From Purpureocillium takamizusanense (Eukaryota > Ascomycota > Sordariomycetes > Hypocreales > Ophiocordycipitaceae): a DNA stretch of 64,000 nt. Positions 22,145 to 32,447 of this stretch are shown here, piece after piece (position 1 is the first letter of the stretch; each line of letters starts with the position of its first letter). The stretch spans positions 1,612,001 through 1,676,000 of the forward strand of contig NC_063070.1 in assembly GCF_022605165.1 (NCBI RefSeq), given 5' to 3'. The notes below the pieces were generated by a model. The model saw only the letters and a list, made by a program, of their open reading frames with translations, did no database searches and was not told the origin of the DNA. The position numbers were made by a program, and so were the translations under genes.

Positions 22145-23506
22145 ATGCGTTGTCTGTCGCTGCTCGCTGCCTTTCTCGGCGCGGCAGAGGCCGCGCCGTC
22201 TATTTCCATCAGAGCCAAGCACGGCTGGACAGTGGCCCGTCCCGGCACCCTGGCTGACGTGGTTGTGACCAAGGAAAACACACTGAATGGCACTTCCCGG
22301 GCCCGCGAGACAGTCATCAAGTCGGCAAAGACTGGTCTCGGCAGTCGCGCCCTCGAGGGCTCCCTTCCGCTCGAGTTTGTCAACAACTTCGATGGCGGCG
22401 CCGTCAACGCTTACATCGTCGGGCTCGACTCGGACAACCGCGTAGTCTTCGTACTGGGCGACGGTAGCCTTGTGTATCCGAGCTCAGGCGGATCGCAGGT
22501 GCCGGTGCCGATCGGGGCCAACGTGGCCATCCGGCTGCCGGACAAGGGCCAGACATTTAGCATGACGCTACCAATCGTCCTCACTTCGGGCCGCATCTAC
22601 TTCTCCGAGGGAGACCTTACCTTCTCCGTCGTTTCCACGCCCATCGGCGAGGGCATCGTGCAACCCGCGCCAACGAACCTAGAAGACCCCAGCTCTGGCA
22701 TCAACTGGGGCTTCGTCGAGCTCACTTACACAAAGGATCGGAGCATTTGGGCCAACATCAGCTACGTCGACTTTGTCGGCATGATTCTCAGTATGGCCCT
22801 CAAAGTTACCGACGGCAGCGGCACGCAGATCACGCGCGGGCTCGGCGCGGGTTCTGTGGATGCCATCTGCAACGGCCTAGGCAGCCAGGCCGGCAACGAT
22901 GGCTGGCCCTGGGATCGCATGTGCGTCTCCGATCCGCAGGGCAAACCGCTGCGGGTGCTCTCGCCCAACGATTACGCCGTCATCGACTCGGGGGCCTTTG
23001 GCAACTACTGGAGCGAATACGTCAACCAGGTTTGGGATCACTATTCTTCGAATGACCTCACGATCAACACGCAGGCGGGTCCTGGCAGCGTCTCGTGCCG
23101 CGTCTCTGGCGACACGTTGAACTGCAACGGCGACAACCGCGGATACTCCAAGCCCAGCGCAACTGACATCTGGGGCTGCAACGGCGGCCCGTTCCTGCGC
23201 CACGGCGAAGACAACGCCGTCCACGTCCCCGTTATTGCTCGCCTGTGCGCCGCCTTTACACGGTCCACACTGCTCCTCGACGGTGGCGACGTCCAGCCCA
23301 GCCTCGGCCCGGAGCACTACTACACCGTGGACCCGACGAACCACTACAGCCGCCTCATCCACGCCCATGAGATCGATGGCCGCGGATATGCATTCCCCTA
23401 CGACGACGTTAACCCCGACGGCAACGAGGACTCGTCTGGTCTCGTAAAGTCTGGTGCCCCTGAGACACTGACCGTTTACGTTGGCGCCCCGCCGCTGTCG
23501 GGATGA
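22145..23506 (+). CDS. Secreted GH64 beta-1,3-glucanase (thaumatin-like fold)
   Basis: A single exon of 453 residues. The frame is open further upstream, but the first ATG is at 22145 and gives a clean signal peptide (MRCLSLLAAFLGAAEAAPS). The domain body matches GH64, the laminaripentaose-producing beta-1,3-glucanases: 'LPLEFVNNF' near the start, 'SGRIYFSEGDLTF', 'INWGFVELTYTKDRSIWANI', 'YVDFVG' and 'GCNGGPF'. Glu192 in 'FVELTY' and Asp209 in 'YVDFVG' are spaced like the Glu/Asp catalytic pair of the Streptomyces enzyme. It cleaves beta-1,3-glucan by an inverting mechanism, probably outside the cell, in wall remodelling or in attack on other fungi. It could act together with the GH30 beta-1,6-glucanase located 7 kb to the right. 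Confidence 0.9.
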   Translation: MRCLSLLAAFLGAAEAAPSISIRAKHGWTVARPGTLADVVVTKENTLNGTSRARETVIKSAKTGLGSRALEGSLPLEFVNNFDGGAVNAYIVGLDSDNRVVFVLGDGSLVYPSSGGSQVPVPIGANVAIRLPDKGQTFSMTLPIVLTSGRIYFSEGDLTFSVVSTPIGEGIVQPAPTNLEDPSSGINWGFVELTYTKDRSIWANISYVDFVGMILSMALKVTDGSGTQITRGLGAGSVDAICNGLGSQAGNDGWPWDRMCVSDPQGKPLRVLSPNDYAVIDSGAFGNYWSEYVNQVWDHYSSNDLTINTQAGPGSVSCRVSGDTLNCNGDNRGYSKPSATDIWGCNGGPFLRHGEDNAVHVPVIARLCAAFTRSTLLLDGGDVQPSLGPEHYYTVDPTNHYSRLIHAHEIDGRGYAFPYDDVNPDGNEDSSGLVKSGAPETLTVYVGAPPLSG

Positions 23507-26500
23507 GTTACAAGAAACCTCTCTTCTTTCGTGGCAGCACGACTGCACATTTCTCAGCACATATGCGCTCCAGTTGCACATAAGAGGTACATACATCATG
23601 GAGAATGCCTTCGTGTACATATTTGACTGAAGCAGCACATATTGGTCGCGTATAAAGTATATATATAATTTGAAATCCGTAGTTTAGAGTGAAGCGTGCT
23701 ACGGTTCGTGATGGCATGAAAACAGATGCTTATATCTATGATATCTTGTCGTAAGAACATTAAGCTATTTCATGACTGTTAATATCTTTATAGTTTAGTG
23801 CTAGCAGCTGCAGCGCAGCCGCCCATTGCCCGCACGCACCTAAGCCCTGCGGCAAACGGCCCGCGCGGGCATGCCTACCTCTGGGTACCCGCTATCCTGC
23901 CTACCTAGCCATCCAGGCTGCTACTGATAAAGTGCCTGGAGCAGTTCAGGCGCGTCGTATAGAAATCTATATAACCCGGCCAGCCATCTCTACGAACCAA
24001 ATCACTCTCACAAGCAAAAGAAAGAACCGAAGTGCAACATATCAAAATTGTTCTTGAGCCAAGTGGAAAAAAAAAATGACGGAAGCCCTGCTCTCCACAG
24101 GACCGAAGCCAAGCCCCAGAAGAACCTCCATTCTTATAGCCCAAGGCAAACCCTTCTCCTCCTGCGCAGGACCGCCGGGTCGAACCGACGACCTTCGCAG
24201 GAGGGAGGAGAGCAACGCTTCCTGGCATTTAACGACTAGGCCACTTTGAGGTCGCGGCCGTCCTCGCTGTTAAATGTTGGAAACTGAACGGGTATTTGGA
24301 GTATATGAGGGTTAGTTGCTGGGGGAGCAGTGAATCACGCCTTGAACAGGTGTGCATGCCTGTTTAGTGCAAACGAAGCTGCTTGGAGGGGGCGTCGTGC
24401 TGTGGCTGGTGTCCTCGAGGCGGTGCGGCTGGCTAACGGAGGCGCAGGAAGTACGAAAACCATCAATATCAGTGACTGGCGGTGACAATTAGAATAGCTG
24501 GCTGCCTGTTGCGGTCAATGTTTCGATGTCCGAGGAACGCAAGGCTCGTATCAAGCACTCATCTCGACACCAAGTGATTTATATGCATTTAGCCCGTGGC
24601 CTCGTCCGCCGTTCCGAGGACCCTAATCAAAATAACTGCTCCACCACCTGGAATTTGCGACGTTATATGCAGAAGGCTCTTGGGTCCCGCAGCATTGCAT
24701 AAGATATTGCGGACCACTCCATACTATACAGTACTGCAAAGTATAGCAAAGCGCACTTGGCTTTGGGCGGAAGCTGGTCGGCGCTCTAGGGTACCCCAAC
24801 GGGAGGCGGGCGATATGCCGTGTCAGACCCACAGCTTCTCCCGAAGCATTGACGGCACCTGTTTCAGGCTGGGAGGCGGAGCCCAACGCTGCCGGTCACA
24901 TAATCATGTACAGTACTTTAGAACGGACGGTTCGGACGACGGCAGGGCGAGCACTTGGCGTCATTATGCGTCTCCCTGATCATTGACACTACGTGTACAT
25001 GTAATGACAGGGAGGGACGTATTGTACTTGAGTACAGCACACATCGTAGTGACGCGACGGCTCCCATCATCAACTGGTCACCGTCGCGCCAGCCTGCGGT
25101 TAGCCAGGGTGCAACGAGCCATCCCGATCCGGTAGGCGCAACGGCGGGGGACGGCTAATAAGCGCTGCACTTGACACCACCACCACCACTCCCATCGGTT
25201 GAGCTGCACGGCACACAAAACGGTGGGCGGCACACGGAGAGGTACGCCGGTGCCGAGGGTTCAGACGGCGGCAGTGATAAATGCATACGGCGCGCGCGTA
25301 AAACTGGTCAAACGGCCAGCCGCACAATAGGTGGCACAGTTCGTCGCAACAGCAGGCGTGTCATGCGCTGGCATGGCTGTGGCGTGTCCAGTGTCTTGGA
25401 CGGACGCGCGTCTTGCCGGCAGCGATGAAGATCTGCGACGGGGCAACAGACGACGCTTTAAGGCCCCCCGCACGACTCAATGTCAAACCGCAGGTCGGGG
25501 CTGGTGTCCCATCTTTCTGCTGCTGGATTGGCATTGCTGGCAAGACTGTGCCCAATCACCTCGGACGGGACGATGGGGGGGAAGGCGGTGGTCGTGCAAC
25601 CGTATGTACCCGTAACAAACCAGCGCCCGGCGGTGCATGCTTGCCTGCCTCTCTCATGCTGCGAGCCGACTCATTCCTGCGTATGGAGTACCTGTACCTG
25701 ACTTACCCCGTCTGTGCTGCTGCGGGCATGCGTGCGCCGTTGTGTTGGCGCACCTCCACCCGTGCATCACTGTCGCCACTGCGATACGAGGCGTCCACGG
25801 CGAAACAAGTCCGCTTCGCCGCCGGCCATTTGCCTGGAACAGCTGCGGCGTCCTCCCTGTGCCAAGTACCGAGTGTTGCCTCGACGGACAGAACCCAGGT
25901 CAGGACGAGGCCGAGGCCGAGACCATGACCTGAGCCTTCGAATTCTTTTTGCCGCGCGCGCTCTGCTGGAGCGCACGCAGCAGTTTTACCTGCTATCCCG
26001 TCGTCGGCCTGCTGGCCTCCACCACACGAGACAAGCTTTCTAGAGCCCTTGGACGAAACGAAGCGGCCCCAGACCGGCGCGCAACGGTCGCTAAAATTGG
26101 CAGCCACACGGCGCTGTGCCATGCGCGAATCCACTGGCCGACGCCGCTTGGCCCCTGTGCCAGGGGCAAAGTGGGGGTCTGCTGCAAGCGCTCCAACTTT
26201 CCAGCCTGCCGCACCAACAAGTCCAATGGAACCCAGACTTGCCAGCGCCAGTTGCCAGTCCAGTGCACCTGCGCGCAAGCGGTCCCTGATCGGTGGCGGT
26301 TTTCCGGGCGCTCCACAGTGGCTCGGTGTCACCCAGGGGATTGGGCGGCATGTCACCTCATCCCCCCTCATCCCCCCTGCCACCTGCCCGCGTGCGGCAT
26401 GGCTGCATCACTTGCCGATCCTGGAATGCCCTGGCCTGGCCTTCCCTGGCCACTCTCCCAACCTCCAACCCATTTTGTTGGAACTGTTGGCACCTCCGCT

Positions 26501-26798
26501 CCCGACCTCGTCTCCCTTTTTGTCGAGCGCCACTCGTCGTCACTGTCACTCGTTTGGCTTTCCATCGCCGCTCGTCATTTTCTGCACGACAACCTTAAAG
26601 TTTGACGCTACAAAGGACAAAGTTACAGCACCCGAGGATTCTGTTTCCTGGCCACGTTCGCTGCAGACGAATATCAACAAACACCTGCCACTCCCGCCAC
26701 CGCCGCGGCCTCCTGGCCGAGTTCACCACCCCTCATCGCTCTTCTCCTCTCCTCTCTCACTCTGTCTCTACGCCGCAAAATCGTCGACCGCAGCGACA
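23507..26798. other. 3.3 kb intergenic region with a tRNA-like element
   Basis: No protein gene is supported. Long frames at 25703-26383 (-) and 26049-26960 (+) are low-complexity and overlap each other; the second only becomes real after the BAR gene's ATG. The last 300 bp are rich in C and T, typical of fungal promoters and leaders. The A-box/B-box element is listed separately. Confidence 0.6.
24067..24250 (-). ncRNA. Candidate RNA polymerase III element, tRNA-related (SINE-like or tRNA pseudogene)
   Basis: On the minus strand an A-box-like TGGCCTAGTCG (24243-24233) is followed after about 47 bases by a B-box-like GGTTCGACCC (24186-24177). A run of ten T (24076-24067), a strong Pol III terminator, closes it about 100 bases further on. 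The D-stem (GGC/GCC) can form, but the acceptor and T stems do not pair properly, so it is not a working tRNA. Length and layout fit a tRNA-derived SINE head or a decayed tRNA gene. Copy number elsewhere in the genome would decide. Confidence 0.35.
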
Positions 26799-28050
26799 AT
26801 GACATTCACCAAGAAGATTGGCCGCGCCCGTCAGTGGGCCGGCGAGAAGATGGGCGCCGACAAGACGTCTCAGTCGGACGAGTTTCAGATGCTTGAGGCG
26901 GAGATGGCCTCACGGCAGAGCGGTACGCCGCCCTCTCAATCGATGCAGCCCGGGGTATAGCTAACCAAACACCGCAGGCATGGAGAGTCTCCAAAAGTCA
27001 GCTTCCATCTACGTCAAGTGGGCAACGCGACGCTGCGACGCCCTCGAGGACAAGGGCCGCAGCCTGCCCAATACACTACTCGGCCGCTCCATGACGGTGC
27101 ACGCCAACGACTTTGAGCCGGACTCGGAGTACGGCAACTGCCTCGCCCATGTCGGCCGCGCGAACGAGCGCATCGCCGACCTGCACAGCAACTATATCGA
27201 GGACTTCACCGCGAGCTGGCTGGAGCACGTCGAACGCGGCGTCGCCATGATGAAGGAGTACCAGGCCGCCCGCAAGAAGCTCGAGAGCCGACGCCTCGCC
27301 TACGACGCCAGCATGGCTAAGATGCACAAGGCCAAGCGCGACGACTTCCGCGTGGAAGAGGAGATGCGTGTGTGCAAGACCAAGTTTGACGACTCGAGTG
27401 AGGACGTGCTCCGACGGATGCAAGACATCAAGGATACCGAGACGGAAAACATCGCCGCCCTGTCGTCGCTGGTCGAGGCGGAGCTCAACTATCACGAGAG
27501 GGCCGTCGATGAGCTACGTCGCGCCCGCCAGTCACTTGCCAACCTGAGCCCCGTAGCCGCGTCTCCCCCGCGAGAGAGCTTTGTCCCTCGCACGCGCTCC
27601 AACACGGCTCGCTCGTGGCAATCCGCGAACGCTCGGGACGACGACGACGCACCACCGATGCCCGCACGCTTGAAGACGCGCCTGCAAGTCCTGCCCGCTC
27701 AGCCCCCACCTCAACAACCGCCTAGGCCGTCCATGGCACGGGCCTCGACGTACGGGCCTCGAAGCGTGTCGGGCTCCAACAGGACGCCAGCGCTGGCACG
27801 AAATCCAACAGACACGGCCACATACGGCAGAGGAGAAGACGTCTTCACCGACGATGAGTCGGTGGGCAGCGACGGTGTTAGTCCCGGTTGGGGTAACCGT
27901 AGCGCCAGCTCGACAACGAGCTACGACAGTTTCACGCGCGCGCATAGCGGCCTGGTCAAAAAGGCCCCCCCACCGCCGCCACCAGTCAACAGGGCGACAA
28001 AGCCGCCACCACCCCCGGTGCCGGCACGCAGGGTCAACTTGGGCTACTAG
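26799..28050 (+). CDS. BAR-domain protein with proline-rich tail
   Basis: Two exons, 26799-26922 and 26978-28050, give 398 residues; the 55 bp intron restores 'ASRQSGMESLQKSASIYVKW'. Residues 1 to about 200 form a helical, heptad-rich BAR domain starting with 'MTFTKKIGRARQWAGEKMG' and containing 'EDKGRSLPNTLLGRSM' and 'DFEPDSEYGNCL', typical of fungal amphiphysin/endophilin-like proteins. From about 200 the chain is disordered, Ser/Arg-rich, and ends in polyproline blocks (PPPPPPP and PPPPP). No SH3 domain is present, so the tail is probably a ligand for SH3 partners. The expected role is membrane curvature sensing in endocytosis and actin patches. The C/T-rich upstream sequence fits a constitutive promoter. 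Confidence 0.88.
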
Positions 28051-28446
28051 GGAGGAATTGGTGGGACGAGACTCACGTACGTAGAGAGGACCACAAGGCT
28101 ACAAATGAGGGTCAGGCGTTTAGGGGGGTAATAGTGTTGATCACACGGCGTTATGTGATGGCTTGGGCCGTGCGTGAATCCTTTCGAACAAGTATGTAGG
28201 CATTTTCAAAACATTTCATTGGGCGTATAAGATTGTGTAGTTGTATTGTCACCTTGTAATACTGTTGTGCTTGTCGTGCGTGGCTTTGAACGGTGCGCTG
28301 AGGTTGGTAGGTGGGTCACGTGCAGCCGCCAAGGCGGGAGCTACAAGCTACTTCGCAGAGCTCCAGCACTGGAGCAGCAGTCGGCTTGAATCACGTTTGG
28401 CCCACACTCAGCATCGCCAGCGAGGCGGCAACGTCACGTCACAGCC
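28051..28446. other. Spacer between BAR and cyclin H genes
   Basis: About 400 bp holding the 3' end of the BAR transcript and the promoter of cyclin H; no separate feature seen. Confidence 0.5.
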
Positions 28447-29540
28447 ATGGCGACCGAGGACGAGCGGTATCGCCAGTCCAGCCAGTTTCGGCTCTGGTCG
28501 TTCGCGCCAGCGAACCTGCAAGACCTCCGCGAAAAGACCAATTCGCTGGCCAAGCAGCAGATCACGGCTCGCCTGACGCCGACGCCCGAGTTCCTAACCA
28601 CCGACGAAGAAGCGCGGCTCGTCAAGTTCTTCACCGTAGAGCTGATTCGTGCCGCGCAGTTTTGCGAGCTACCGACCGAGATCCGCTCGACAGCAGCCAT
28701 GTTTCTGCGCCGCTTCTACATCACCAACTCGGTCATGACTTACCCGCCGACAGAGCTGCTCAAGACGTCGCTTTTCTTTGGTTGCAAGGCCGAGGGCTTC
28801 TACATGCGGCTTGGAAAGCTGGCCGAGAAGTTCCCCAACACGACGAGCGAACAAATTCTGGCAGGCGAGTTTCTGCTATGCCAGGGCATTCGCTTTGCCT
28901 TCGATGTGCGCCACCCATTCCGGGCGCTCGAGGGCGCCATTCTGGAGCTGCGAAGACGGCTGCCTGACGAGGAAGCTCGCGTCAACAAGGCGCACGCACG
29001 GGCGCGCGAGATTCTTAAGTTCAGCGCTCTCGTCACAGACGTGTACTTTCACTTTACGCCAAGTCAGATTATGATGGCGGCGCTCCTCATGGTGGACTCG
29101 GGGTTGGTGGACATTTTGCTGCCCAAGCCAGAGACACCGCATGACGACAACTCGCCGGTCGCCGCAAACACTGATATGCACGAGAAGATACTTACGGCGG
29201 TGGAGGACTGCCGTGCAATGCTCGAAGACGAGCCGCCAGAGCGGATGACGGAGTACTGGGGCACTGTATGGCCGTTCCCCCTTTCGGCCCTACCCAACCA
29301 CGAAAATACTAACTCAAGCAGCCCGAAATTATAAAGTCAATGAAGCCTCTGCGCAAGAAGCTGCAAAAATGCCGCGACCCCGACCGCGCGGATCTAGTGG
29401 CGCTGCAGCGAGCGCGCCGGGAGCAGGCCGCGAAGCCTAAGAAACCAACACCAGCAGAGTCGGCGATGTTCGGCGAAGACTTGCGGGATGTGAAGCGGCG
29501 CAAAGTGGATGGCGACGACGTATTTGGCGGTGCGCTGTAA
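28447..29540 (+). CDS. ccl1: Cyclin H, regulatory subunit of the TFIIH-associated CDK-activating kinase
   Basis: Two exons, 28447-29265 and 29322-29540, give 345 residues. The 56 bp intron joins 'TEYWGT' to 'PEIIKSMKPLRKKLQKC'. The start 'MATEDERYRQSSQFRLWSFAP' is the cyclin H hallmark, the N-terminal helix that contacts the kinase. The first cyclin fold spans roughly 50-170 ('EEARLVKFFTVELIRAAQFCELP', 'TAAMFLRRFYITNSVM', 'FFGCKAEGFY') and the second about 175-260. A basic C-terminus (KRRKVDGDD) could act as a nuclear signal. The protein pairs with the Cdk7/Kin28-type kinase to phosphorylate the RNA polymerase II tail and cell-cycle CDKs. It is a housekeeping gene; the symbol follows yeast CCL1 by family recognition. 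Confidence 0.92.
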
Positions 29541-30614
29541 ACTACCTGGGCAAGCAGACAATGACCACGCAGCGACTTTTCGAGCGCGACATCTATGCCC
29601 GCCCCATGCCAAGGCGTCGATGGAACGTGTCATGGCGCGTCGGCAAGCGCCTTTAGGCAAAGAAGCGCATTCGGCCCTTCGCGACGCCCTCACGGCGCTC
29701 GGCAGTTGACGGCCCTCCCGCACGGGAGTCTGGGGAGTGTCGCCCAGCGAGGGTAAGAGGACCACCCCAGACGCCACAAGTCGAGCGGGTGGTGCGCGCA
29801 GACTCGGCTGCGGCGATTCCAGGGATCGCGCGGCCAAACAGACCAGCCTACTAGCAATACAACACGCGAGTAGGCTCATCATTTGTCTCCCGCTACGCAG
29901 TGAAGTCGTCGGTCGTTCCTGGTTGACGGACAAACTCGTCCCGCCGCTTGTCTCAGATCTCGGACGAGCGCCGAAAGTGGCTAAGCGACCGCAAGGCATC
30001 GCGGGGCTCCCCTGCAACATGACGTCCTCCACTGCAGTATGAAGCAGCGAGCTTCTCTGCTTCCTGAGGGTCGTGATAGGGCGGTGGCTGATGTGCGACG
30101 AACTCATTTGTTTGTTCAAGTAACTCTCAAAGCACGTTGGAAGATGATTTACCTAGAGTCCAAAGCCACGACTTGCCACCTCAAGGCGCAATACGTATGG
30201 CGTTTGGTCCTTCACAGCCGGGCGATCACAGCGATCTCAGCTAAGTGTGAGCTAGGGCCCGGTATTACCACAGAGGTACACCAGCCAGCCGGCTTTTCGA
30301 CCGGACTTTACCATTGACGAGAGGAGCTGGCTGTCGTCACACACATTGCAAACTGAGCGGGGAGTTGCGGCAAGAATCCTGCAAAATCCTTGCGCGTCAC
30401 CCAATACCCACCATACGGATTGATGTGGCCAGACGATGGCGTGGTCGCTCACCCCGACGGACGGGCCGATTGGCGTGTGGAGTGCCGCGCTGTCAGCATT
30501 TAGCTCGCGGCCGGCAATGACGATGGCATCGATCTGAGATCCGCGACGTATAAGTCGTGCGTTGGCGGATCAACCCCAACAACAGACGCCGACCAGTAAA
30601 ACAGTCACAGATAC
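29541..30614. other. Intergenic region upstream of the GH30 gene
   Basis: About 1.1 kb with no supported gene. A TATAAG at 30549-30554, some 60 bp before the ATG, is a plausible core promoter for the glucanase. Confidence 0.55.
30549..30554 (+). promoter_or_regulatory. Probable TATA-like box of the GH30 gene
   Basis: TATAAG lies about 60 bp upstream of the ATG at 30615. This is a position-based inference only. Confidence 0.35.
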
Positions 30615-32126
30615 ATGAAGTCAGTCATTATGCTTGTGTCGCTTCTCATACTCCAAGCTACGAGCATACTTGCCTCGCTCGACCGCCGCGCCGGTGCCTC
30701 GGCGTGCAGCTCGTCAGCCGATGGCAAGTACAAGCTCAGTCAGGTGGACGCACCGTCTCTGGGCGGGAGCAATCCCGGACTCGACACGTGGGACCTGACG
30801 ATAGCGGACAAGACGGGCCTGCGACAGACCATCAAGGGCTTTGGCGCGTGTGTGACCGACGGCACTGTCACGGCCTTGAACAAGCTGCCGGCGGACCAAC
30901 GCAGCGCGCTGCTCAAAGACCTCATGGGCCCGGACGGGCTCAACTTCAACCTCATGCGCCACACCGTCGCTAGCTCCGACCTGTCGGCGGACCCGGCGTA
31001 CTCCTACGACGACAACGGCGGCAAGCCGGACACGGGGCTCTCGGGCTTCAACCTTGGCGACCGCGGCGACGCCATGGTCTCAATGCTAGCCGAAATGCGC
31101 CGCCTGCAGCCCGACTTGACCATCCTTGGCTCGCCGTGGGCGCCGCCAGGTTGGATGCAGCTCGACGGGGTCATCACAGGGACCACGACGAACAACAACC
31201 TCGACCACCAGTACGTCGACGCCTACGCGCAATACTTTGTCAAGTACCTGCAGGCGTACGAGCAGGGTGGCGCGCACATCGACGCCATCACCATTCAGAA
31301 CGAACCGCTCAATAGCCGCGCCAAAATGCCTACCATGTACATCTTCGCAGACGAGTCTGGCGCGTTGATTCGGGACAATGTTGGGCCGGCCATCAAGAAG
31401 GCGGGACTGAATACGCAAGTCTGGGCCTTTGACCACAACACGCGTGAGTGTCCCCGTCGTTGAGGCTAGGATTGCAGGAGCGCTGCTAACGGCAAAGCAG
31501 AGGACTATGACTACCCTGAGACCGTCGTGAACATGAACGGCAAGGACACGGTACAGGCGGCCGCGTGGCACTGCTACTCGGGCAATGACCCGGCGAACTG
31601 GCAGCCTCTGTCTCGCTTCCATGACCAGTTCCCGGACCGTGAACAGTACATGACTGAGTGCTGGACGGCCGTGGGCACAACCGACTGGGTGCACTCGTCC
31701 AGCTTCGCGCTGATGCCGCTCCAAAACTGGGCCAATGGCATCATCGCATGGGCGCTCGGTACCTTCACCGGCGGCGGGCCCGTCATCAGCGGCGGCGACG
31801 CGTGCGGCATCTGCACGGGGCTGGTGACGGTGGACCCCAACGGCGGCTCGTACAAGAAGGAGATTGATTACTACATGATGGGGCAGTTCAGCCGCTTCAT
31901 GCCCAAGGGCGGCCGCGCGCTCGCCGGCACGGGCAGCTACCTCTTTGACGATGGCACGGGCATCGAGTCGGTAGCAACGCTGAACCCGGACGGGACGCGC
32001 ACGGTTGTGATACAAAACAGATACGACCACGACATTTGGGTGCAGCTGGGGACCGAGAGTGACGGCAAGTGGAATGGCAGAGCGTACGCTAGGGCGGTGA
32101 CGACGTGGGTGCTGCCGAAAGCTTGA
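30615..32126 (+). CDS. Secreted GH30 glycosidase, probable endo-beta-1,6-glucanase
   Basis: Two exons, 30615-31443 and 31501-32126, give 484 residues. The 57 bp intron restores 'FDHNTQDYDYPETVVNM'. Residues 1 to about 21 are a signal peptide (MKSVIMLVSLLILQATSILA). The barrel shows 'TIKGFGACVTDGTV' (strand 1), 'NLMRHTVASSDLS', 'ILGSPWAPPGWMQ', acid/base Glu230 in 'TIQNEPLNS' and nucleophile Glu329 in 'YMTECW'. These and the length place it with fungal GH30 subfamily 3 enzymes such as Neurospora NEG1 and Trichoderma beta-1,6-glucanases. A C-terminal beta-sandwich follows. It would cut beta-1,6-glucan in fungal walls, for remodelling or mycoparasitism, and is a natural partner of the GH64 beta-1,3-glucanase. 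Its 3' end converges with an MFS gene 320 bp away. Confidence 0.9.
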
Positions 32127-32447
32127 TTCTGTGCTGATCGCATTATAACACCATCGTGAACCACGATGAACGCTGTGTCTGAGCGCTGCTGTATGCGAGG
32201 ACAAAGCATCCAGTCTCAACATGTTGCGTTTATCATATACCAGCCTTGGCCTCTCTTCAAGGAAGTGATGTAAGCGGTGCATGTTTAATAGGTCACTGAA
32301 GCCGTCTCGTCGCCGGTGGGCATCCTACGCAACGAATTGGCCACGGGCCTTGGCATCACGTCCATCATATCATCATCACCACGAAGCACTAAGGCATCCA
32401 TCATTGGACATAAAAATATTGACTGATTGTCATTCTGTGACGTAACA
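32127..32447. other. Short convergent spacer (GH30 / MFS carrier)
   Basis: About 320 bp shared by two facing 3' ends; AT-richer than the flanks, no other feature seen. Transcripts could overlap here. Confidence 0.5.

Noticed and set aside
25703..26383. 226-codon open frame on the minus strand
   Set aside because: Composition is Arg/Gly/Ala-rich without motifs and it overlaps plus-strand frames of equal length.
26049..26798. An open frame extending the BAR protein about 250 codons upstream
   Set aside because: The extension is low complexity and C/T-rich, has no family similarity, and the canonical start 'MTFTKKIG' lies at 26799.
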